Shown here: in pieces, positions 40,132-47,960 of the stretch
Layout: every line of letters starts with the position of its first letter
How positions within the stretch are numbered: the first letter of the stretch is position 1
Origin: Streptomyces silaceus
GTDB taxonomy: Bacteria > Actinomycetota > Actinomycetes > Streptomycetales > Streptomycetaceae
Assembly (NCBI RefSeq): GCF_001419745.1
Contig: NZ_LIRJ01000067.1
Coordinates: forward strand, 1-64,000
DNA length: 64,000 bases
Direction of reading: 5' to 3'
Notes under the pieces: model-generated
The model's input: only the letters and a program-made list of their open reading frames with translations
The model's database searches: none
What the model was told of the DNA's origin: nothing
Position numbers and translations under genes: made by a program

Positions 40132-40887
40132 GTGGGCACACCTCCGCAACCGCCTGAGCCGACCGTGGTGCCGCTCTCCGAAAGGCCCGGACTCCGGGAC
40201 GCGGTCGACCGGTTGATCGCCGACAACATGCCGCCCTTCATGGCGTGGGAGTCGCCCGGAAACTGGCGCTGGCACCACCTGTACGAGCGGTTCGCGGCGC
40301 ACCAGCTGTGTGTCGTCGACGCCGACGGAGCCCTCCTCGCGGCGGCGAACGGCCTGCCGGTGCGCTGGAACGGCACCGTGGCAGACCTGCCCGGCGGCTC
40401 CGACGACGTCCTGGTGCGGGCCGTCGACGACGACCTCGCCGCACGGCCCACCGCCCTGTGCCTGCTCTCCGTGTCCGTGGCCCGCGAGCAGCGCGGCGCG
40501 GGGCTGCCGCGGCTGCTGCTCGGCCGGGCGCGGCGGGCGGCGGCCGACGCGGGCTGGCGTGGCGTCATCATCCCCGTACGGCCCACGGACAAGGCACGCT
40601 ACCCGCTCGTCCCGCTGGCCGAGTACGCCCGCTGGCGCACCCCCGACGGTGCGCCCTTCGACCCCTGGCTGCGCACCCATCTGCGCCTCGGGGCCGAGCA
40701 CCTGGCCATCGCCGAGCGGTCTTTGACGGTGCGCCAGCCCGTCAAGCGCTGGGAGCAGGTGCTCGGCTCCCCCATGCCGGGACCCGGCCCGTACGTCGTT
40801 CCCGGTGCCCTGGCCCCGGTGCGCGCGGACGCGGACGGCACGGCCACGTACGTCGAACCCAACGTGTGGGTCGTCCACCGGACGTGA
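40132..40887 (+). CDS. GNAT-family acyltransferase-like protein
   Basis: 251 residues. The GNAT core shows LLSVSVAREQRGAGLPRLLL (motif A, R-x-x-G-x-G) and AAADAGWRGVIIPVRP. It is longer than streptothricin acetyltransferases (about 175 residues) and starts with MPPFMAWESPGNWRWHHLYE, so it is probably not the classical self-resistance gene. Possible roles are N-acetylation of an amino-sugar intermediate, later undone by the PIG-L enzyme, or acyl transfer from the NRPS carrier. GTG start, 7 bases after the hydroxylase stop. Confidence 0.8.
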   Translation: MGTPPQPPEPTVVPLSERPGLRDAVDRLIADNMPPFMAWESPGNWRWHHLYERFAAHQLCVVDADGALLAAANGLPVRWNGTVADLPGGSDDVLVRAVDDDLAARPTALCLLSVSVAREQRGAGLPRLLLGRARRAAADAGWRGVIIPVRPTDKARYPLVPLAEYARWRTPDGAPFDPWLRTHLRLGAEHLAIAERSLTVRQPVKRWEQVLGSPMPGPGPYVVPGALAPVRADADGTATYVEPNVWVVHRT

Positions 40888-40956
40888 CCCCCCGGCGGCG
40901 AGACCCCCTTCCCGTCCCTCTCCTCCTCCCCTTTCCGAACCTCGAACGGAGTGCTG

Positions 40957-42009
40957 ATGACTTCACTGCGCCTGGCCGTGATCGGCTGCGGCGCGGCGGC
41001 GCGGGCCTGCCACCTGCCCGCCCTGCCGCACGTACCCGGGGCCCGGCTCACCGCACTGGTGGACCCCGACCTCGGCCACGCCGAGGACGCGCTGACGGTG
41101 TACCGGGAACACGGCGGAACGGAATCCCCGCGTCTGGCCGCCACCTGGCACGAGGCGCGCGACATGTTCGACGCCGCTGTCGTCGCCGTGCCCCACACCG
41201 CGCACGCCCGGCTGACCGCCGACCTCCTGGAGAACGGCAAGCACGTCCTCCTGGAGAAGCCCATGACGACCACCCCCGCCGATGCCGAGCGCCTCCTCAA
41301 GACGGCCGCCGACCACCCGGACACCCTGCTCGCCATGGCACACCCCCGGCGGCTGTTCCCCGCGTACGCCTGGGTGCGCCGGCTGATCCGCAGCGGAGCG
41401 CTGGGCACCGTCCGGCGCGTGCGCTGGACCGAGGGCCACCCCTACAGCTGGGAGCCGGTCACGTGGTCGATGTTCGACCGGCGGCTCGCCAGTGGCGGGG
41501 TGCTCACCGACACCGGCTCGCACGTCTTCGACACGCTCTTCTGGTGGCTGGGCGACGACATGACGCTGCTGGACCACCAGGACGACTCGCTGGGCGGCGT
41601 GGAGAGCGAGAGCCGCACGTGGCTGCGGTTCGGCGGCGTCGACGTGATCGTCGAACTCAGCCGGCTGCGCCCGCTCGGCACCGCCTGCGTCATCACCGGC
41701 AGTGAGGCCGAGGTGCGGATCGGCACCGACTTCCCGGCGGGCGAGTGCACCCTGACCACCCATGCCGGGGAGGAGCTGCACCGCGGCGACGTCGACGCGG
41801 TCGCCCCGGCCCAGAACGAATGGGAGGCCCTGTTCGTGGAACAGCTCGCCAACTTCGCGGAGGCCGGCCGGACGCCCGGAGTGGCGCCCTACTCGCCCGC
41901 CGAGGACGGCAAGCGCGTGGTCGACCTGATCGACGCCTGCTACCACGGCCCGGCGCGTCGTGCCATGCCGCAGCCCTGGACCACCCACCGCACGACGAGC
42001 GGAGCCTGA
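40957..42009 (+). CDS. Gfo/Idh/MocA-family oxidoreductase
   Basis: 350 residues. Rossmann motif VIGCGAAARACHLPAL, the catalytic lysine in LLEKPMTTTP, and the sugar-domain motif DTGSHVFDTLFWW. Such enzymes oxidise or epimerise sugar hydroxyls with bound NAD. In this cluster it likely helps change hydroxyl configuration at C3 or C4 of the hexosamine to reach gulosamine. ATG 40957 was chosen over GTG 40951 because GGAG lies 6 bases upstream. Confidence 0.9.
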   Translation: MTSLRLAVIGCGAAARACHLPALPHVPGARLTALVDPDLGHAEDALTVYREHGGTESPRLAATWHEARDMFDAAVVAVPHTAHARLTADLLENGKHVLLEKPMTTTPADAERLLKTAADHPDTLLAMAHPRRLFPAYAWVRRLIRSGALGTVRRVRWTEGHPYSWEPVTWSMFDRRLASGGVLTDTGSHVFDTLFWWLGDDMTLLDHQDDSLGGVESESRTWLRFGGVDVIVELSRLRPLGTACVITGSEAEVRIGTDFPAGECTLTTHAGEELHRGDVDAVAPAQNEWEALFVEQLANFAEAGRTPGVAPYSPAEDGKRVVDLIDACYHGPARRAMPQPWTTHRTTSGA

Positions 42010-42014
42010 GCGAC

Positions 42015-43013
42015 ATGACCGATACCGAGGAGCTGACCGGAACCCGCGTCGCCGTCACCGGCGCGAGCGGATTCATCGGCGGACGGGTCGTCGAGCGGCT
42101 CGTCCTGAGCACCGGGGCCGAGGCACGGGCCGTGGTCCGCGGCTTCGGCCGGGCGGCGCGGCTGTCCACGCTGCCCCAGGACCGGTTGGACTTCCGCACC
42201 GCCGACCTGGCCGACTCGGCCGCGCTCCGGCAGGCGCTGGAGGGCTGTGACGTGGTGGTGCACTGCGCGTTCGGCAGCGGCGGCGACGTGACGGAGCGGT
42301 GGGCGGCCACCGTCGACGGCACGGCGAACCTCCTCGCCGCCGCCCGCGCCGCCGGGGTGCGCCGCGTGGTGCACCTCAGCACCGTCGACGTGTACGCCTC
42401 CGCCGAAGGCCCCTTCGACGAGCAGGCCCCCAACCGGCCCGCCGACCCGACCGACCACGAGTACGAGCAGCAGAAGCTCGCCGCCGAGGAACTGGCCCTG
42501 GAGGCGAACGGCCCGGACCTGGAGGTCGTCGTCCTGCAGCCCGGCGTCGTCTTCGGCCCCTGGGGCGACCAGTGGACCGGCGCCCAGCTGCGCCGCCCGG
42601 CCGCCGACTACGCCGTGCTGCCCAGCGGTGCCGACGGCGGCGTGTGCAACGCCGTGTACGTGGACGATGTGGCGGACGCCGTGCTCCGGGCCTGCGCACG
42701 GCCCGGTGTGGCGGGCGGCCGGTTCCTGCTGGCGGCCGACGAGACCACCACCTGGGGCCGGTTCTTCGACCATTTCCGTACGATCCGGGGGCTCACGCCC
42801 GGGTCGTACGACGCGGCCGCGGCGGACGTTCCGGACTGGGAGGCGGAGCTGTACCGGGCCACCGCGCGCGTCGCCTCCGACCGGGCGGCCCGGCAGCTGG
42901 GCGTGCCCTGTGCCACCACGCTCGACGAGGGCATGGCCCTGGTCGCCACGTGGGCGCACTGGTTCGGGCTGGGCGCCGACTCCCCCGTGCCGGACGCCGG
43001 GGCCGCCCTGTGA
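42015..43013 (+). CDS. NAD-dependent epimerase/dehydratase
   Basis: 332 residues, extended SDR. GASGFIGGRVVERL is the NAD loop, HLSTVDVY carries the serine/threonine and YEQQK the catalytic Tyr-Lys pair. Likely a sugar C4 epimerase or ketoreductase acting with the Gfo/Idh/MocA protein on the amino-sugar part. Five-base gap after the upstream gene; its stop overlaps the GTG of the PIG-L gene (GTGA). Confidence 0.9.
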   Translation: MTDTEELTGTRVAVTGASGFIGGRVVERLVLSTGAEARAVVRGFGRAARLSTLPQDRLDFRTADLADSAALRQALEGCDVVVHCAFGSGGDVTERWAATVDGTANLLAAARAAGVRRVVHLSTVDVYASAEGPFDEQAPNRPADPTDHEYEQQKLAAEELALEANGPDLEVVVLQPGVVFGPWGDQWTGAQLRRPAADYAVLPSGADGGVCNAVYVDDVADAVLRACARPGVAGGRFLLAADETTTWGRFFDHFRTIRGLTPGSYDAAAADVPDWEAELYRATARVASDRAARQLGVPCATTLDEGMALVATWAHWFGLGADSPVPDAGAAL

Positions 43014-43681
43014 CCAACGTCCTGGTCGTCGCCCCCCATCCCGACGACGACGTCATCGGCTGCGGTGCCTCGATGGCCAAGCACGCCAGCGAGGGCGCCG
43101 AGGTGACGGTCGCCGTCGTCATCGGCCGCGAGCGCAGCCTGTACGACACCGAGCGCACCGACGCGGACTTCGCCGACGAGACGCGCAAGGCCAACGCGGC
43201 GCTGGGCGTGCACCGGTGCGTCGTGCTCGACGAGCCGTCGCGGGACTTCCAGCTCACCCGCAGGGTGCACCTGGACCTGGTCCGGCTCATCCGCGAGACC
43301 CGGCCCGACCTCGTCTACGTACCGCACCGTCACGACGGCGACGTCGAGCACCGCATGGTGCACCAACTGGCCATGGAATCCCTGTGGATGGCGACGTCCG
43401 CCTTCTTCGGCGAGACCGGGGAGCCCGCCCCCGCGCCCCGGCTGGTGCTCGGCTACGAGGTGTGGGCTCCCCTGCCCGAGTACCAGTACGCCGAGGACGT
43501 CACCGGATTCGTGGACCGCAAGGTCGAGGCCATGCGCGCCTACGCCTCCCAGCTCCGGCACGCCGCCTGGGACGACGCGGTCGTCGCCCTGGCGCGCTAC
43601 CGGGGCGCGGTCGCCACGGGCACCGATCACGCCGAGGTGTTCGAGGTGCTCAGCCTGGGCGCCGTACCGCCGGCGCCGTGA
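43010..43681 (+). CDS. PIG-L/LmbE-family N-acetylglucosaminyl deacetylase
   Basis: 223 residues. Zinc-site motif APHPDDDVIGCG (HPDD) near the N-terminus and the distal HRHDGDVEHRMVH. These enzymes remove acetyl groups from N-acetyl amino sugars on small-molecule aglycones, as in mycothiol, teicoplanin and butirosin pathways. Here it should expose the sugar amine that the FemAB-type ligase acylates with glycine. GTG start overlapping the epimerase stop. Confidence 0.92.
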   Translation: MTNVLVVAPHPDDDVIGCGASMAKHASEGAEVTVAVVIGRERSLYDTERTDADFADETRKANAALGVHRCVVLDEPSRDFQLTRRVHLDLVRLIRETRPDLVYVPHRHDGDVEHRMVHQLAMESLWMATSAFFGETGEPAPAPRLVLGYEVWAPLPEYQYAEDVTGFVDRKVEAMRAYASQLRHAAWDDAVVALARYRGAVATGTDHAEVFEVLSLGAVPPAP

Positions 43682-43700
43682 CCGCAACCGGAGGAGGACC

Positions 43701-44942
43701 ATGACCGAGAGACTGCTGGTGTGCGGTATCGGCTCCGGCATGGACAGGTCGCTGACGGCACTCAAGGACATGGGCCTCGACCTGGTGGTGCTCACCGACC
43801 GTCCCACCGCACGCGTGCGCCGCTCCGCCGACCGGGTGGTGGTGGCCGACCCCGGCCACTCCCCCGCGGTGGAGCGCGCCGTCGCCGAGGCCGGGCTGCG
43901 GGACGTGCACGGAGTCCTGTCGCTCGGCTACGACAACCCCCCGGTGGTCGCGCGGCTGGCCCGCCGGTTCGGCTGCCCGGGCGTCGACGAACAGGTCGCG
44001 CTGGACTGCACGCTCAAGGACCGGCGGCTCGCCGTCCTCGAGCGCGCGGGCCTGTGCGTGCCGCGTCACGAGGCCGCGGACGATCTGGAGAGTGCCCTGG
44101 CGGCCCTGGCACGGATCGGACTGCCCGCGGTCGTCAAGCCGCGTGATCTGTCCGGCTCCGCCGGGGTCGCCAAGCTCGACGCACCGGACACCGCGCCGGA
44201 CCGGATCCGCGAGGCGCTCCGGCTCAGCGCCTCGGGCCGGGTCGTCGTGGAGGAGTTCCTGGAGGGCACCGAGCACACCGTCGCCGGGCTCGTGGCCGAC
44301 GGGACCTTCCACGTCACCGGGTTCGCCGACCGCGAGTACGGGCGCAAAGAGGAGTTCGCCCCGCACTTCTTCGAGGGCGGCGACACCCTGCCGACCGCAC
44401 TGGACGACCGGGCGGCCGGGGACGTGGTGACCGTGGTCCGGGCGGGCGCCCGCGCGCTCGGCCTGCACGACGCCGTGGTCAACACCGATGTGCTGCGCAC
44501 CCATGACGGCAGGGTCTTCCTGCTGGAGATCACCTGTCGGCTGACCGGCGCCAGGATCGCCACCGAGGTGATGCCGCTGGGCACCGGCGTCGACCCGCTG
44601 CCCAACGCCGTGCGGCTGGCCCTGGGCAGGCCCGTCGTGCCCGGGGAACTGGTGCCCCGGGCCCGGAGGGCCGTGGTGCAGAGGTTTCTGCCCGCCGACG
44701 GCGGCACCGTCGTCCGGGCCGGGGACCTCGACGCGCTGCCCCGGCCGCCGGAGGTCTACGACCTGTTCTGGGGCATGGAGCTGCGGCCGGGCATGCGGCT
44801 GCCCCGGTACAGCGGCGGCGCCGAGCCGCTGGCCGGGGTGATCGCCACCGGGCCCGACGTCGCGGCGGCCGAGGCCGTGGCCGACGAGGCCCTGGCCCGA
44901 CTCCCGCTGGAGCTGCGCCACCGCGCCGCCGTGCCCCGCTGA
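43701..44942 (+). CDS. ATP-grasp ligase
   Basis: 413 residues. ATP-grasp core: VVKPRDLSGSAGV, VVVEEFLEGTEHTVAG, and the metal-binding region FLLEITCRLTGAR. The usual E-x-N-x-R appears as E-I-T-C-R, with Thr for Asn, so metal binding may be altered. ATP-grasp enzymes couple a carboxylate and an amine via acyl phosphate; a role in closing the streptolidine lactam or in an amide coupling fits. Resembles carbamoyl-phosphate-synthase-like L-amino-acid ligases. ATG 43701 behind GGAGGAGG. Confidence 0.88.
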   Translation: MTERLLVCGIGSGMDRSLTALKDMGLDLVVLTDRPTARVRRSADRVVVADPGHSPAVERAVAEAGLRDVHGVLSLGYDNPPVVARLARRFGCPGVDEQVALDCTLKDRRLAVLERAGLCVPRHEAADDLESALAALARIGLPAVVKPRDLSGSAGVAKLDAPDTAPDRIREALRLSASGRVVVEEFLEGTEHTVAGLVADGTFHVTGFADREYGRKEEFAPHFFEGGDTLPTALDDRAAGDVVTVVRAGARALGLHDAVVNTDVLRTHDGRVFLLEITCRLTGARIATEVMPLGTGVDPLPNAVRLALGRPVVPGELVPRARRAVVQRFLPADGGTVVRAGDLDALPRPPEVYDLFWGMELRPGMRLPRYSGGAEPLAGVIATGPDVAAAEAVADEALARLPLELRHRAAVPR

Positions 44943-45009
44943 CCCCTGTGCCGCGGCGCCTGCCGCACAGACCGACTCCGTACACCCGCTCACACCTGGA
45001 GGAATCCGT

Positions 45010-45729
45010 ATGCCGATCGCGTACGCCCAATGGGCCGGCACCTACGAGCTGTTCGAAGGCGAGACCGCACGCGAGACCTGGCGGCTGGGCATCGCCGCCG
45101 AGCTGGCGAAACTCGTGGAGGGGCCGGCCCGGGTGCTGGACCTCGGCGCGGGCACCGGCGTCGGCGCCCGCGTCCTGGGCGAGCTGCTGCCCCAGCTCGA
45201 CGTGACCTCGCTGGACCGGTCCGCGGAGATGCTCGACCGGGGCGAGGTGCCCAAGGACCGCCAGGTCGTCGCCGACATGGCCGGCTTCCGCGCCGGGGAG
45301 GGCTACGACTTCGTCGTCTCCGGCTTCGACGCGCTGAACTACCTGCCGCCGTCCGACCTGGCGAGCTGCCTGTCCTGCGCGGCCGACGCCCTGCGGCCCG
45401 GCGGTCACATGGTGTTCGACTACTCGTCGCGCAAGGTCCTGAAGTCCGACTGGGGAGCGCTGGAGTACGAGAACGAGAAGGACGGCCACACGCTGCACCG
45501 CAGGCACCACTGGGAGTCGGCCTTCGACCGGAGCCGCACGGTCCTGACCCTGCGCCGGGGCGCCGAGACGCTGTGGCACGAGACGCATCTCCAGTACGTG
45601 ATGGACCCGTTCACCTTGGAGGAGACCGCACGCGGGCACGGGCTGCGGACCGTCTCGGTACGCGACATCGACGGTGACGCCTACTCCCCCGCTCACACCA
45701 CGCACGTCTACGTCCTGTGCAAGGACTGA
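45010..45729 (+). CDS. Class I SAM-dependent methyltransferase
   Basis: 239 residues. Motif I is VLDLGAGTGVGARVLG with an acidic loop after it (DVTSLDRSAEML), then VSGFDALNYLP. Small N- or O-methyltransferase type. BD-12 biosynthesis is reported to use two methyltransferases on the glycine-derived and streptolidine parts; this and the one at 52561 are candidates. ATG 45010 with GGAGG at 8 bases. Confidence 0.9.
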   Translation: MPIAYAQWAGTYELFEGETARETWRLGIAAELAKLVEGPARVLDLGAGTGVGARVLGELLPQLDVTSLDRSAEMLDRGEVPKDRQVVADMAGFRAGEGYDFVVSGFDALNYLPPSDLASCLSCAADALRPGGHMVFDYSSRKVLKSDWGALEYENEKDGHTLHRRHHWESAFDRSRTVLTLRRGAETLWHETHLQYVMDPFTLEETARGHGLRTVSVRDIDGDAYSPAHTTHVYVLCKD

Positions 45730-45775
45730 CCGGGAACGGGCCTGGCCGGGTGGCCGAGTGAGAAGAGAGGGAGAC

Positions 45776-46846
45776 ATGAACGACACCGAGGCGGCCCTCG
45801 CGGCCGGTCTCGCGCGGACCAGCATCGTCATCGCGCTCAAGGACGACGTGCGCATCGTCGACTGCATCGCGTCCGTCGACGAGGACGTGGAGATCGTCCT
45901 GGCGCTCAACGGCGCCTCCGACGAGATCCGCCGCATCATCGCCGAGCACCCCCGGCCGTTGGTCGTCACCGAGATCCCCGACGCGGGCAACCTCGGGGCG
46001 GCCTACAACGCCGGTGCCGAGGCGGCGAGCGGGGAGTACCTGCTCTACATGGATTCCGACTGCACGTTCGCGCCCGGCGTCGTGCGCATGATGGTCGAGG
46101 CCGTGCTGGACCACCCCGTGGTCAAGGGCCAGGTCGTGTACGGGGAGTCGGACGGCTTGCTGAGCCGGCTCACCGCACGGGTGCGGGAGTTCGACGAGGG
46201 CGACTACGTCAGCGCCCTCTCCCCGCCGCTCATCTACGACCGCCGCGTCGCCGACCACATCGGCGGCTATCACTACGACCCGCTCGTCCACTGGTGCGAG
46301 GACCGGGAGTTCGACTTCCGGCTCCAGCTCGCCGAGATCCCGGTCGTGCACCTGCCCGACGCGGTGATCCACCACGGAGCCCAACACGGCTTCCAGAACC
46401 TGCGCAGCTACTGGCGCTACGGCATCGGCGAGGCCATCGGCCAGCAGCTCGGCGTCTTCACCACGCCCGCGATACCGGTGCTGTGGCGGCTGTACGACTC
46501 CGCGCGGACGCTGGCCGGCTGCGTCCGGGTCAAGGGCCCCCTCGCGGCGGCCTTCTATGCGGTGATGCAGGCCACCTACCACACCGGAACCGTCTACCAC
46601 CTGCTGCGCGACCCGTTCAAGGTGCGCGACCGTCTGCCCGCGCACGCGGGGCGCACCCGCATGCTGCGGGCCGTACCGGAACACTGCCCCAAGCTCACCC
46701 CTGCGCAGCGCGAACGGCTGCGCAGGGCGCATCGCAAGCGGGGGCGGAAGATCGAGCCGGTCAAGGACCTGTCGGTCTTCCGCACTCCCGCTCCGCCCGC
46801 CCGGACCCAGGCCGTACCCTTCAGCGGCAGTAGACCGGATAACTGA
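45776..46846 (+). CDS. Family 2 glycosyltransferase
   Basis: 356 residues. GT-A fold: TSIVIALKDD start, NLGAAYNAGAEAASGEYLL and the metal-binding MDSDCTF (DxD); WCEDREFDFRLQL should hold the catalytic base. No membrane segments, so it is cytoplasmic. It probably transfers an N-acetylhexosamine from a UDP donor to the streptolidine-type acceptor. ATG 45776 behind AGAGAGGGAG. Last gene of the operon; its last 26 bases overlap the FemAB-type gene on the other strand. Confidence 0.93.
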   Translation: MNDTEAALAAGLARTSIVIALKDDVRIVDCIASVDEDVEIVLALNGASDEIRRIIAEHPRPLVVTEIPDAGNLGAAYNAGAEAASGEYLLYMDSDCTFAPGVVRMMVEAVLDHPVVKGQVVYGESDGLLSRLTARVREFDEGDYVSALSPPLIYDRRVADHIGGYHYDPLVHWCEDREFDFRLQLAEIPVVHLPDAVIHHGAQHGFQNLRSYWRYGIGEAIGQQLGVFTTPAIPVLWRLYDSARTLAGCVRVKGPLAAAFYAVMQATYHTGTVYHLLRDPFKVRDRLPAHAGRTRMLRAVPEHCPKLTPAQRERLRRAHRKRGRKIEPVKDLSVFRTPAPPARTQAVPFSGSRPDN

Positions 46847-47702
46847 ACTCCGTGCCCCCGAAACCGAGTTTGAAGCGGTTTATCAACCGGGTCTTCTCGC
46901 TCGTCTCGTCCCCGTCGATTCCGCTGAGATCCAAGTAACGCAGCCCCTGTGCGGCCGCCCACTTCATGGTCTGGAAGTGCACGAAATTCAAGGCCGCCTG
47001 CGTCCGGTATTCCGGGTTGGTTGCGACATAGCGCGCCTCGACCGAGTCGCCGTTCACCAGGCACACCGAACCGGCGGCCATTTCCGTTCCGTGCACGGCT
47101 CCGAAGAGGTGTACCCGCGGGAGTTCCAGCAGTTCCCGCAGGTACGCCTCCGGGGCGAAGTCGGGGGAATTCGCGTTGCGCATCGCATCCGCGTAGAAGG
47201 GGTGGAAACGAGGCAGCAGCCCGGGGTCGTCGGCGAAGTCGAACCCGAATCGCAGGGCCCGCCGCACCCGGCTCCTGGTGCTGGCGCGCATCCTGCCGAG
47301 AACGTCCTCGTCCTCCCCGGCCGCATCGACCAGCAGCGTGCGGAAGGTGCCGGCCGGGCGGAACCCGGCGGCGGCCAGGGCGTCGGGCAGCTCCCATTCA
47401 GGACGCAGTACCAGCGTGACCTGCGGCAACCCGGCACAGTGCGCGAGCAGCCGGCGCAGCACCTCGGAATCGGGTGGCCCGGTGGGTCCCTTCCACATGA
47501 ACCACGCGCCGTCGCTCTCCTCCAGGAGCATCGCGGCGCGCGGCCCGACCTCGTCCCACACCTCGGGGAAGCGCACGGCGACCCCCTGCCGCTGGAGGAA
47601 GGACAGCCTCTCCCGGGTCTGGTGGAAATCCTCGGCCGCTTCCGCCTCTTCACCCATGGCGCGAATTTCGGCCCCTTCCAGGCCCATGCGTACGTGCAAC
47701 AT
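46821..47702 (-). CDS. FemAB-family ligase, probably glycyl-tRNA dependent
   Basis: 293 residues, GNAT_6/FemXAB type. Diagnostic segments: RASTRSRVRRALRFGF, HLFGAVHGTEMAAGSVCLVN, RYVATNPEYRTQAALNFVHF and the C-terminal RLINRFKLGFGG. Fem proteins use aminoacyl-tRNA to build peptide bonds. In BD-12 biosynthesis a Fem-like enzyme (Orf11) attaches glycine to the amino sugar; this is the strongest pointer to a glycine side chain here. I chose ATG 47702 because GGGAGG lies 8 bases upstream; ATG 47744 is 14 codons earlier. Convergent 26-base overlap with the glycosyltransferase. Confidence 0.88.
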   Translation of the reverse strand: MLHVRMGLEGAEIRAMGEEAEAAEDFHQTRERLSFLQRQGVAVRFPEVWDEVGPRAAMLLEESDGAWFMWKGPTGPPDSEVLRRLLAHCAGLPQVTLVLRPEWELPDALAAAGFRPAGTFRTLLVDAAGEDEDVLGRMRASTRSRVRRALRFGFDFADDPGLLPRFHPFYADAMRNANSPDFAPEAYLRELLELPRVHLFGAVHGTEMAAGSVCLVNGDSVEARYVATNPEYRTQAALNFVHFQTMKWAAAQGLRYLDLSGIDGDETSEKTRLINRFKLGFGGTEFSYPVYCR

Positions 47703-47787
47703 TCGGGAAACCTCCCGGTCGTCGATGTCGACATGGAATGTCATGCAAGGTGCACACGGAAATCCGGGCGAGCCGAAGAAGCTCCTC

Positions 47788-47817
47788 TTGACAGGGAGCC
47801 AGAGCTCACCCCAGAGT
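47788..47817 (+). promoter_or_regulatory. Putative promoter for the carbamoyltransferase
   Basis: TTGACA at 47788-47793 and CAGAGT at 47812-47817, spacer 18. This matches the vegetative Streptomyces pattern at the -35 box and partly at -10. It lies in the 258-base divergent gap 47703-47960, which is visibly richer in A/T than the genes. Confidence 0.4.
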
Positions 47818-47960
47818 GAGTAATCAAATCCCCAAAGGGAAACAAGGAAAAGTCCTCCGCAGAATGACATTCCGCAGGGGAGGCGCTTTCCCAAGTGTGA
47901 GCTCCAGGGTTAGCGACTGTCAATGGCTATGTCCACGGACACTAATTGGAGGGGAAATAC

